Assembly: GCA_024408695.1 (NCBI GenBank)
Contig: JAKSUU010000060.1
Coordinates: 1-6,534, forward strand
Direction: 5' to 3'
DNA: 6,534 nt
Origin: Coriobacteriales bacterium
GTDB lineage: Bacteria > Actinomycetota > Coriobacteriia > Coriobacteriales > QAMH01
Numbering within the stretch: the first letter of the stretch is position 1; every line of letters starts with the position of its first letter. The position numbers were made by a program, and so were the translations under genes. This document shows positions 1-6,150 of the stretch, piece after piece. Under the pieces are notes generated by a model. It was not told the origin of the DNA and did no database searches. It saw nothing but the letters and a program-made list of their open reading frames with translations.

Positions 1-1457
1 TCGACTCTATTTGCTTTCGCCTTTTTACCTTTTACTTTTGATAGTGCATCCTTAATTATTGATAAAAGTTGACCTATGCTATCTTTAAATAAAATGAATA
101 AAAATGCAATGCAGGCAAGGCAAATTGGAATTTTTAAACCCCAAAACAATTCCGCAGATAAATAGCAAATTGCAAGACTTACAAAAAATGCAATCGCAAT
201 TCTTATAATGCTATATGGACATTTATAAAATTTCTGTCCAAAAATATAATTAAAAGTACACGTTATAACATTTGCCGTAAGTAGTGCAATTGCACAGCCA
301 TAAAATCCGTAAATTGGTGTAAGAATAAAGTTTAATCCTAAACTTATAACACAGCCAAAAGCACCAGAAAGCAAAATGTATCCAGATTTTTTTACAAATT
401 GTAAACTATACATAAATAGAGCATTCATAAATGCAGTTAAATATGCAAAAACTAAGAATGGAATAATTTGGTATGCGCTTTGAAAACTTTCTTCAACAAA
501 AATATAAATTATTTCTTTGCTAAAGATTGATCCAACAACACAAATGCAACATATAAATAAAAATAGTGCATTTACAATTTTTACAAATTTAGTTTTAGCA
601 GCTTTTTCTTGTACAGTTTGAAAAGCATAAGCTGTATAGCTTTGTTGAATTGCGTAAGTAATTGTACCAAGAGCTTGAGAACGCCGGTTTGCGATTCCAT
701 AAATACCTACAGCAGAAGTGCCAAAGAATTTAAGCAAAAAGAATGTGTTGGATGCAGGAATCACCCACTCAAAAATATGCATAGGAACAAGTGGTAGGCC
801 AAATTTTAGCATCCCCTTAAGAAGTTTATAATCGACAAGTTTTGGGGAAATAGGCATCTTCATGCTTATAGCATATGCTAAAACAGCATATGTATTTGCA
901 GTGCAAGATGCAATTATAAAGGACCATTCGCCAAGATTAGCAAATAATACAAATATAACTGCCAAACTAAGGTTTATAAAAGATGTTGATACTGTGATAA
1001 TTGAAAAATGAGTCATTCGCGAATTTATGCGAAGCTCGCATTTAAATGGGTTTGCAACTAAGGCCATGATGATGGTTCCGCAAGCTACGCAAATTAAACC
1101 CCAGTAGTCTTGCGTTTGAAATAATAGCAAAGAAAGTGGGCGTGAAAAAAACATGACTATAAGCAAGACTATCGAAAAAGTTACCAAACTAAAAAACATC
1201 GTATTAAAAACTTTTAAACGATGTTCTTTTGTTTTTTTATCGTAGTAAAAAGCAGTGAATGCACTGTCTAACCCAAGTGTACATATTGGCGTAAGAACGA
1301 TAACTAATGTAACAATAGTATCATTAATACCGTATTGTGCAGTGGTGAGTTTGGCGGTATATAAAGGTAGCAAAAAAAAGCTAATAAGAGCAATTGCACC
1401 ATTTGCAAATGTCAAAACAACAGAACCCTGTAAAAAAGATTTTAAATTAGAAGCCAA
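1..1457 (-). CDS. Wzx/MATE-like oligosaccharide (polysaccharide) flippase, C-terminus cut off by the window edge
   Basis: Reading the minus strand from 1457 to 1 gives 485 uninterrupted codons with no frameshift. The product is extremely hydrophobic, with an estimated 12-14 membrane helices separated by short basic loops. This is the pattern of the polysaccharide biosynthesis/oligosaccharide flippase family, which moves lipid-linked glycan units across the cytoplasmic membrane. Family-like stretches are the N-terminal LPLYTAKLTTAQYG (about residues 30-43), followed by a helix and TLGLDSAFTAFYY, and the central LLKGMLKFGLPLVP with GTSAVGIYGIANR further on. The last visible residues are a lysine-rich cytoplasmic tail (SKVKGKKAKANR), so the stop codon is probably only slightly beyond the edge; flippases of this family are usually 450-520 residues. 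The start is TTG at 1457: the frame is closed by TAG just upstream, contains no ATG or GTG before it, and has an AAGG motif 5 nt away. The gene is divergent from gpsA. The substrate cannot be told from sequence. Family is confident; exact role (teichoic acid, capsule or other glycan) is not. Confidence 0.87.
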   Translation of the reverse strand, partial: MASNLKSFLQGSVVLTFANGAIALISFFLLPLYTAKLTTAQYGINDTIVTLVIVLTPICTLGLDSAFTAFYYDKKTKEHRLKVFNTMFFSLVTFSIVLLIVMFFSRPLSLLLFQTQDYWGLICVACGTIIMALVANPFKCELRINSRMTHFSIITVSTSFINLSLAVIFVLFANLGEWSFIIASCTANTYAVLAYAISMKMPISPKLVDYKLLKGMLKFGLPLVPMHIFEWVIPASNTFFLLKFFGTSAVGIYGIANRRSQALGTITYAIQQSYTAYAFQTVQEKAAKTKFVKIVNALFLFICCICVVGSIFSKEIIYIFVEESFQSAYQIIPFLVFAYLTAFMNALFMYSLQFVKKSGYILLSGAFGCVISLGLNFILTPIYGFYGCAIALLTANVITCTFNYIFGQKFYKCPYSIIRIAIAFFVSLAICYLSAELFWGLKIPICLACIAFLFILFKDSIGQLLSIIKDALSKVKGKKAKANRV

Positions 1458-1462
1458 ATCTA

Positions 1463-1467
1463 CCTTA
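1463..1467 (-). promoter_or_regulatory. Ribosome binding site for the flippase TTG start
   Basis: On the minus strand TAAGG lies 5 nt upstream of the TTG at 1457. It matches the start of the TAAGGAG consensus also used in front of the Nif3 gene. No ATG or GTG is available in the open frame before the first transmembrane helix, so this site decides the start. Confidence 0.6.
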
Positions 1468-1485
1468 TTTTTACTACTTAGCTAA

Positions 1486-1491
1486 TATAAT
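1486..1491 (+). promoter_or_regulatory. Candidate -10 hexamer for the gpsA operon
   Basis: TATAAT on the plus strand, 65 bp upstream of the gpsA start, would give a leader of roughly 58 nt. The -35 position (about 1463-1468, CCTTAT) is poor and there is no TG extension, so it is weaker on paper than its minus-strand twin. TAAAAT at 1528-1533 is an alternative -10, with a similarly weak TTAAAC 17 bp upstream. In sequence this AT-rich, chance hexamers are frequent. Confidence 0.35.
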
Positions 1492-1500
1492 ATTATAACA
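1492..1500 (-). promoter_or_regulatory. Extended -10 promoter for the flippase gene
   Basis: The minus strand reads TGTTATAAT, a perfect -10 hexamer preceded by the TGn extension that lets sigma-70-type promoters work with a poor -35. No good -35 lies at 16-18 bp; TTGAGT is only 11 bp away. Transcription from here would begin near 1485 and give a leader of about 28 nt before the TTG start. The hexamer is one half of a palindrome shared with the opposite strand. Confidence 0.5.
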
Positions 1501-1528
1501 AGTATTAAACTCAATATTTTGTTAAACT

Positions 1529-1544
1529 AAAATAGTTCTATTTT
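1529..1544. repeat. 7-bp inverted repeat in the gpsA leader
   Basis: AAAATAG and CTATTTT are perfect inverted copies separated by 2 nt, ending 2 nt before the GGGA that serves as the gpsA ribosome binding site. A run of six T follows within and just after the right arm. It could be an operator half-site pair or a weak hairpin near the ribosome binding site. It holds only one G:C pair per arm, so chance is a real explanation. Confidence 0.3.
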
Positions 1545-1555
1545 TTGGGAATATT

Positions 1556-2548
1556 GTGAAAAAAGTTGCAATTATAGGTGCTGGTTCTTTTGGGTCTGCC
1601 ATTGCTCATATTTGTATGCAAAATGACTGCTTAGTACCTATTTATGCCCATTCTAGTGAGGTTGCTAGCAGTTTAAATTCTACTGTTAATAATCCTAAGT
1701 ATCTTAAAAATTTAAATCTAGATGGCATTTTTGCAACAAATAGCTTTGAGCAAGCTTTAAACGACGCGCAGTGTGTTATATTTGCTTGTCCAAGCAAATA
1801 TTTGCGTAGTATGTGTGAAGCTTGCCGTGAATATATTTCAAAAGATACCAATGTTTTAATTCTTTCAAAAGGTCTTGAACATGAAAGTTTGTTTAATGCT
1901 ATTGAAGTGGCTTTAGACGTTTTAGGTAATGATCAAAGATTTGCTCTGCTAAGTGGCCCAAATCATGCAGAAGAACTTGCAAAAAATCAGCTTGCGTGCA
2001 GTGTCGTTGCAAGTAAAAGTCAAAATTGTGCTAGATATTTTCAGCAACTTCTTAGCAACAATAACTTTAGAATTTATATAAGCGATGATGTCTGGGGATT
2101 AAGCATTTGCGCAAGCGTTAAAAATATTATTGCAATTGCCAATGGAATTTTGTCGCAATTGGCTTTGGGTGACAATGCTAGCGCTGCCCTTTTAACTCGA
2201 GGATGTGCAGAAATGGCGCGCCTTGTTAAAGAATGTGGTGGCAAGCAATCTACATGCATGGGTCTTGCTGGCATGGGAGATTTAATTGCTACTTGCACAT
2301 CTGTGCACTCGCGCAATCGAAATCTTGGCATTATGCTTGCTCAAGGAAAAAGCTATGATGACTTTTTTAAAAAATATGGACAGGTGGCAGAAGGTGCCAT
2401 TTCGGCAAAAACCATCTATGTTCTTTCTAAAAAAATGAATGTGGATATGCCACTTTGTGAAAGTGTTTATAAAATTTTATACGAAGGTCTTTCTGCTAAA
2501 AGTGCATTAAGTGATTTATTTAGCAGAGATTTAAAATCGGAGTTCTAG
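1556..2548 (+). CDS. gpsA: Glycerol-3-phosphate dehydrogenase [NAD(P)+]
   Basis: Cytoplasmic enzyme that reduces dihydroxyacetone phosphate to sn-glycerol-3-phosphate, the backbone for phospholipid and, where present, teichoic acid synthesis. At 330 residues it has the usual family length. The N-terminal Rossmann fold starts at once with GAGSFG (residues 8-13). Next come SKGLE (104-108), SGPNHAEELA (133-142), VKNIIAIANGI (188-198) with the conserved catalytic-type lysine K189, TRGCAEMARL (214-223) and the signature GLAGMGDLIATC with SRNR (236-255), including D242. A late VAEG (278-281) matches the usual VEG turn. The common GPSHAEE is GPNHAEE here, a mild change. The start is GTG at 1556, preceded by GGGA with 5-nt spacing; it places the glycine-rich loop at the normal distance from the N-terminus. 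It carries 14 cysteines, high for this family. It is the first gene of the five-gene operon, and its TAG stop abuts the rpe ATG. Confidence 0.96.
   Translation: MKKVAIIGAGSFGSAIAHICMQNDCLVPIYAHSSEVASSLNSTVNNPKYLKNLNLDGIFATNSFEQALNDAQCVIFACPSKYLRSMCEACREYISKDTNVLILSKGLEHESLFNAIEVALDVLGNDQRFALLSGPNHAEELAKNQLACSVVASKSQNCARYFQQLLSNNNFRIYISDDVWGLSICASVKNIIAIANGILSQLALGDNASAALLTRGCAEMARLVKECGGKQSTCMGLAGMGDLIATCTSVHSRNRNLGIMLAQGKSYDDFFKKYGQVAEGAISAKTIYVLSKKMNVDMPLCESVYKILYEGLSAKSALSDLFSRDLKSEF
2539..2542 (+). promoter_or_regulatory. Ribosome binding site for rpe inside the end of gpsA
   Basis: GGAG sits 6 nt before the rpe ATG at 2549, within the last gpsA codons. The gpsA stop (TAG) is immediately followed by ATG, so ribosomes finishing gpsA are positioned to start rpe; translational coupling is likely. 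Confidence 0.6.
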
Positions 2549-3259
2549 ATGAAAATTTCACCATCAATTTTAAGCGCAGACTTTTGTAATTTAGAAAGCG
2601 ATGTTCAACTTATAGAAGATACTGCGGATTATTTGCATGTAGATGTAATGGATGGACATTTCGTTCCTAATTTAACAATTGGGCCACCTCATGTTAAGGC
2701 ACTTAAAAAAGTTACAAAATTGCCACTTGATGTGCATTTGATGATAGACAATCCTCGTCAGCAACTAAAGTGGTATGTAGATGCTGGTGCAGATATCATT
2801 ACAATACATTTTGAGGCAAATAAATATTTTGATGAAGACTTTGAGTTTTATGTCAAACATGGTAAGTCTCAAGAATATCCATATAAAAGTTTTAAAGATA
2901 TTGCAGATTATCTTCATGAAAATAATGTTTTGGCAGGAATTTCTATAAATCCCGATACTGCGATTGAGTCTGTGCAGTCTTATGTGCGTTATTTTGATTT
3001 GGTGCTTGTTATGAGTGTTTATCCAGGATTTGGTGGACAATCTTTTATAGAAGAAAGTCTTGAAAAAATTCAAAAGCTTGATTTTTTAAGAGACGCAAAT
3101 CAATGGGGTTATTTAATTGAAGTTGATGGCGGTATAAATGTGCAAACTGCTCCGTTGTGTGCACAGGTAGGTGCAGATATTGTTGTTGCAGGAAACGCCG
3201 TTTTTGGCGCTGATGATCCAGTTTTGGCCATCCAAAATATTTTAGATAGCTGCAAATAA
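2549..3259 (+). CDS. rpe: Ribulose-phosphate 3-epimerase
   Basis: TIM-barrel enzyme that interconverts D-ribulose 5-phosphate and D-xylulose 5-phosphate in the pentose phosphate pathway. Seen in order: PSILSADF (5-12), LHVDVMDGHFVPN (29-41), PLDVHLMIDNP (59-69), GADIITIHFEA (80-90), AGISINP (129-135), MSVYPGFGGQSF (155-166), IEVDGGIN (190-197) and AGNAVFG (214-220). By family knowledge H30, D32, H63 and D193 are the metal ligands, with D32 and D193 as the acid/base pair; all are present. Two departures: it is 236 residues rather than about 215-225, because the segment between HFEA and AGISINP is 38 residues instead of about 17 in E. coli Rpe (from memory). Also, the usual AGS of the last phosphate loop is AGN (N216). 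The start abuts the gpsA stop and the next gene begins 1 nt after the TAA. Function is confident; the effect of the insertion is unknown. Confidence 0.95.
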   Translation: MKISPSILSADFCNLESDVQLIEDTADYLHVDVMDGHFVPNLTIGPPHVKALKKVTKLPLDVHLMIDNPRQQLKWYVDAGADIITIHFEANKYFDEDFEFYVKHGKSQEYPYKSFKDIADYLHENNVLAGISINPDTAIESVQSYVRYFDLVLVMSVYPGFGGQSFIEESLEKIQKLDFLRDANQWGYLIEVDGGINVQTAPLCAQVGADIVVAGNAVFGADDPVLAIQNILDSCK

Positions 3260-3260
3260 T

Positions 3261-4448
3261 ATGCAAAAGCCAATAAAAGATTACGTATATTTAGACTACG
3301 CTGCTACTCATCCCTTAAAGTTAGATTTACTTGAGGAAGCTCGCAATTTTTGCTTTGCAAATCCTTCTTCCTTACATACACCTGGGCGTGATGCTTTTAA
3401 AATCTTGCAAGATGCACGCAAAATGTTTTGCGATCTTTTAAACGCTCATAATCCTTCTGAAATATATTTTACGTCGGGTGGTACCGAAAGTGCAAATACC
3501 GCAATTAAAGGTCTTTTGCCTGCAAACGCTCCTAAAGATGATATTCCAAAGACCCATATTGTGGTTTCGAGCATTGAACATAAAGCAGTAATTGAGTCTG
3601 CTTTATTTCTTAAAAGATACGGCTACAAGATAGATTATGTAAAATGCAACAAACAAGGTTTTATTTTGGCTGATGACCTTGATAGGTGCCTTAGCGAAAT
3701 TGAAAAATCAGGTGATAAATGCGCCATTGTTGCTGTTATGGCGCTAAATAACGAAATTTCGACAATTCAGCCGGTTAAAGAGCTTGTGCAAGTTGCACAT
3801 GCTCACCACTCGCTTTTTTATTGTGATGCTGTTCAGGCGCTAGGAAAAATTCCAATAGATTTAAAGGACTGGGAAGTTGATGCCCTTGGCTTAAGCGCAC
3901 ATAAAATTGGTGCCTTAAACGGCAACGGGCTTTTATATATTAAAAGTGGCACTAAATGCCAGCCACTTGTATATGGCGGAGGCCAAGAAAATGGCTTGCG
4001 AAGTGGTACTTCAAACCATTTTGGGAGCCACGTTTTTGCTTTGGCTGCAAAAGATGTGTCCAAAAATTTGGACTCTATAAATTTGCATTGCGAGCAATTG
4101 AAAGCGCAGCTTATTGATGGCATTGCAAAAATTAACAGATGTGCAAAATACCAATTAAATTATCTTGATTTGCAAATCGACAGCAATACACAAAGTCCAC
4201 AAATTTTACCTTTTATGTGCGATGGAATAGAAGGCAATGATTTCGTGTTAAAACTTGACAGCAAACAAATTGCCGTATCGTCTGGTAGTGCTTGTTCAAA
4301 TCATTCAAATAGTGATTCTTATGTTTTGCGAGCTTTAAATAATTCAAAGCTTAATAATAAGGGCTTTTTGCGCATATCAATTTCGCAAGAAACAATAAAT
4401 TCTGACATAGACTATTTGTTAGAATGTTTAAAAGATATTTTAAGTTAA
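3261..4448 (+). CDS. Cysteine desulfurase, NifS/IscS-type (class V aminotransferase)
   Basis: PLP enzyme that removes sulfur from L-cysteine, leaving alanine and a persulfide used for Fe-S cluster assembly or tRNA thiolation. The 395 residues show the full signature series: YLDYAATHPL (10-19), NPSSLHTPGRDA (34-45), FTSGGTESAN (70-79), SSIEHKAV (103-110) with H107 expected to stack on PLP, NNE (163-165), CDAVQALGKIPID (188-200), LSAHKIG with Schiff-base lysine K215, GGGQENGLRSGT (239-250), and SSGSACSN with catalytic C345. The active-site loop has the length seen in IscS-like group I enzymes. Oddities are S167 where the family usually has glycine (NNEIGT), and S-D in place of the usual E-P pair after the catalytic cysteine loop. 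The ATG lies 1 nt after the rpe stop and has no recognisable Shine-Dalgarno, so translation probably depends on coupling to rpe. No scaffold (IscU/SufU) or MnmA gene is in view, so the iscS, nifS or sufS name is not assigned. Confidence 0.93.
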   Translation: MQKPIKDYVYLDYAATHPLKLDLLEEARNFCFANPSSLHTPGRDAFKILQDARKMFCDLLNAHNPSEIYFTSGGTESANTAIKGLLPANAPKDDIPKTHIVVSSIEHKAVIESALFLKRYGYKIDYVKCNKQGFILADDLDRCLSEIEKSGDKCAIVAVMALNNEISTIQPVKELVQVAHAHHSLFYCDAVQALGKIPIDLKDWEVDALGLSAHKIGALNGNGLLYIKSGTKCQPLVYGGGQENGLRSGTSNHFGSHVFALAAKDVSKNLDSINLHCEQLKAQLIDGIAKINRCAKYQLNYLDLQIDSNTQSPQILPFMCDGIEGNDFVLKLDSKQIAVSSGSACSNHSNSDSYVLRALNNSKLNNKGFLRISISQETINSDIDYLLECLKDILS

Positions 4449-4451
4449 TTT

Positions 4452-4456
4452 AGGAG
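4452..4456 (+). promoter_or_regulatory. Ribosome binding site for the PHP gene
   Basis: AGGAG followed by AAAA and then ATG at 4461; a strong motif with short (4 nt) spacing in the 12-bp gap after the desulfurase stop. It fixes the PHP start. Confidence 0.7.
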
Positions 4457-4460
4457 AAAA

Positions 4461-5279
4461 ATGACCCAACTTATTGATTGTCATTCACACACTGGGCTTT
4501 CATGCCATGGTTTGGGAACAATTAAAGAGGCAGTAAATCGTGCACTTGAACTTGATCTTTATACTTATGCTCAAACCGAGCATTTGATTTTGCCGCCTCA
4601 TATAGACCCACATTATGAAGTTAGTATGGCAAGTCATGTTATGCAAGATTATCGTGAAGAACTCTTGCAAATTCGCAAACAACTAAAAAACGCTGGTAAA
4701 AAGATGAATCTAATTATTGGTGTAGAAGCCGATTGGTTAAATGATCGTGGACCAGAAATTAAACAGCTTGTTGGAGATTTTGAATATGTGCTTGGCTCTG
4801 TTCATTATATTGACGAGTGGCCTTTTGATCATCCAGATTATATTGAAACTTGGGATGAGTATGGAAGCGACAATGTTTGGCGTATGTATTTTGAAAAGTT
4901 TTTAGACATGGCAAATAGTGTTGCCCCCATAGATTGTTTTTCACACCCTGATCTTCCCAAAAAATTTGGTGTTTATCCTCAATTTGATGCAACTCCATAT
5001 TACGAGAAAATGGCGAGTGCAGTAAAAAAACGCGATGCCATGATAGAAGTAAATACAGCAGGTTTAAGAAAGCCAGTGCACGAGCTTTATCCAAGCCTAG
5101 ATATGTTAAAAATATTTAGGGAGTTTGATGTAGACTGCACTGTTGGTTGCGATGCCCATTGTCCTCAAGATATAGGTGCAAACATTTTAGAAGCTTATGA
5201 ACTTATGAATGCTGCTGGTTATGATAAACTAACTGTTCCTATGGTGGGCCATGATAGACAATATTTAGCATTAAGTTAA
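4461..5279 (+). CDS. PHP-domain phosphoesterase, histidinol-phosphatase (HisK/HisJ) family
   Basis: The 272 residues span a single PHP domain of the metal-dependent phosphoesterase type. Candidate metal ligands are all present and in family order: DCHSHT (H8, H10), QTEH (E40, H41), GVEADW (E89), GSVHY (H115), FSHPDLPK (H162) and GCDAHCPQDIG (D231, H233). The EVNTAGLRKPVHELYP stretch (196-211) is the feature that most resembles HisK histidinol phosphatases, which cleave L-histidinol phosphate in histidine synthesis. No other his gene is in the window, and PHP proteins of this type also act on other phosphorylated small molecules, so the substrate is inferred from family only. It would be a cytoplasmic protein without signal peptide or membrane helix. 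It sits between the desulfurase (12-bp gap) and Nif3 (9-bp gap), in the same operon. PHP membership is very secure; histidinol phosphatase activity moderately so. Confidence 0.88.
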   Translation: MTQLIDCHSHTGLSCHGLGTIKEAVNRALELDLYTYAQTEHLILPPHIDPHYEVSMASHVMQDYREELLQIRKQLKNAGKKMNLIIGVEADWLNDRGPEIKQLVGDFEYVLGSVHYIDEWPFDHPDYIETWDEYGSDNVWRMYFEKFLDMANSVAPIDCFSHPDLPKKFGVYPQFDATPYYEKMASAVKKRDAMIEVNTAGLRKPVHELYPSLDMLKIFREFDVDCTVGCDAHCPQDIGANILEAYELMNAAGYDKLTVPMVGHDRQYLALS

Positions 5280-5283
5280 GGAG
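5277..5283 (+). promoter_or_regulatory. Ribosome binding site for the Nif3 gene, overlapping the PHP stop codon
   Basis: TAAGGAG is a near-perfect anti-16S match, 5 nt before the ATG at 5289. Its first three bases are the TAA stop of the PHP gene, so a ribosome terminating there covers the next initiation site. This is the strongest ribosome binding site in the operon. Confidence 0.75.
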
Positions 5284-5288
5284 TAAAC

Positions 5289-6110
5289 ATGGATTTTACT
5301 GTTGGTGAAATTGAAGAAATCTTATTTAAATCTTTTCCAAAATCAGATGCATTTGACTGGGATCGTCCTGGTCTTAGTGTTGGCAATCGCGATAATAAAG
5401 TTATTAAAATTGCATTTGGGCTTGACCAATGTGTCGCAAATGTTCAACTTGCAAAAGAAAATGATTGTAATTTGCTTATTACGCATCATCCACCATTCAT
5501 TAAAGAAGCTCCAAATGAATTTGGCCCAACGCAGCAAGCTTTAGCTCAAGGGGCAGGCAGAACTTTATTTGAAGCAGCTATAAATGATATTGCGATGATT
5601 GCCATACATACTAATGCAGATCGTTCAAAAGCTATAAGAAATCGTTTTGCCGAGCTTTTAAATTGCAAGTGTGTAAGCAATTTTGAATATTTGCTCGACA
5701 GTCGTTTTAGTGCCGACAGCTTAGGTCTTGGTGGAATTTATATTACTCCAAGTGCCACAACTTTAAGGGAATTTGCTTTAGTTTGCAACGATGCTTTTAA
5801 TACCCAAGCAAAAATTTTTGGTAATCTTGATACACAAATTAATACCTTTGCGATTATGAACGGCTCCTGCCACGACTATGCTGTTTACGAACAATGCATT
5901 AAGGCCGGTGTAAATTGCTTGGTAACAGGGGAGAGCTCCTATCATTTTTGTGTAGATGCTCAACCTCATCTTCCTGTAATTGTTCTTGGCCACGATAAAA
6001 GCGAACTTCCTATTGTTGATTGTTTAATTGACACAATTTTAGATGCAGGTATAACACAATCAGAAATCGTCGACTTGCGCGATTTATATCAAAGCTGGCA
6101 AACTATTTAA
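5289..6110 (+). CDS. Nif3-like dinuclear metal centre protein (DUF34/YbgI family)
   Basis: The 273 residues match the short form of the Nif3 family, without the PII-like middle domain found in the roughly 370-residue YqfO type. Seen in order: DWDRPGLSVGN (23-33, usually WDNxGL), LLITHHPPF (62-70) with H66 and H67, AIHTNAD (105-111) with H107 and D111, MNGSCHDYAVY (190-200), LVTGESSYH (211-219) and GHDKSE (234-239) with H235 and E239. These histidines and acids are the family's two-metal site. Databases often label such proteins GTP cyclohydrolase 1 type 2, a name with little support; the true role is unsettled, with metal handling among the proposals. It is the last gene of the operon, closest in spacing to the PHP gene, and converges on the unknown gene to the right. 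Family confident, function unknown. Confidence 0.92.
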   Translation: MDFTVGEIEEILFKSFPKSDAFDWDRPGLSVGNRDNKVIKIAFGLDQCVANVQLAKENDCNLLITHHPPFIKEAPNEFGPTQQALAQGAGRTLFEAAINDIAMIAIHTNADRSKAIRNRFAELLNCKCVSNFEYLLDSRFSADSLGLGGIYITPSATTLREFALVCNDAFNTQAKIFGNLDTQINTFAIMNGSCHDYAVYEQCIKAGVNCLVTGESSYHFCVDAQPHLPVIVLGHDKSELPIVDCLIDTILDAGITQSEIVDLRDLYQSWQTI

Positions 6111-6150
6111 TATTATAAATATAAAAATATACCAGATGTTAAGGATAATT
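6111..6150. other. Short convergent intergenic gap, no clear terminator
   Basis: Forty bases separate two converging stop codons. The only structure I can find is an all-A/T 5-bp hairpin (ATATT at 6110-6114, AATAT at 6118-6122, 3-nt loop), too weak to be called an intrinsic terminator in either direction. Transcripts from both sides may therefore overlap the opposite gene or stop by another mechanism. Confidence 0.4.

Noticed and set aside
609..797. Small plus-strand open frame of 62 codons within the flippase region
   Set aside because: It lies antisense to a continuous 485-codon flippase frame with clear family character. Its own product has no recognisable features and no ribosome binding site was evident.
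1255..1485. Plus-strand open frame of 76 codons opposite the flippase N-terminus
   Set aside because: It overlaps the strongly supported minus-strand membrane protein and ends in the divergent promoter; its apparent hydrophobicity is explained by complementing hydrophobic codons.
1458..1555. Riboswitch or small RNA in the divergent intergenic region
   Set aside because: At 98 bp, mostly A/T, it has only short weak inverted repeats and no recognisable aptamer motif.
2074..2331. Minus-strand open frames within gpsA, rpe, desulfurase, PHP and Nif3 (for example this one)
   Set aside because: All are antisense shadows of genes with complete family motifs; none has a plausible start context or recognisable protein features.
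5302..5544. Plus-strand open frame of 80 codons overlapping the start of the Nif3 gene in another frame
   Set aside because: The Nif3 frame carries all metal-site motifs. The alternative frame is a lysine/leucine-rich by-product of AT-rich codons.
5289..6110. Naming the Nif3 protein GTP cyclohydrolase 1 type 2
   Set aside because: This label is a widespread annotation of the family with weak support; nothing in the sequence indicates GTP cyclohydrolase activity.
6110..6122. Intrinsic terminator between the converging genes
   Set aside because: The stem is 5 bp with no G:C pairs, too unstable for Rho-independent termination.
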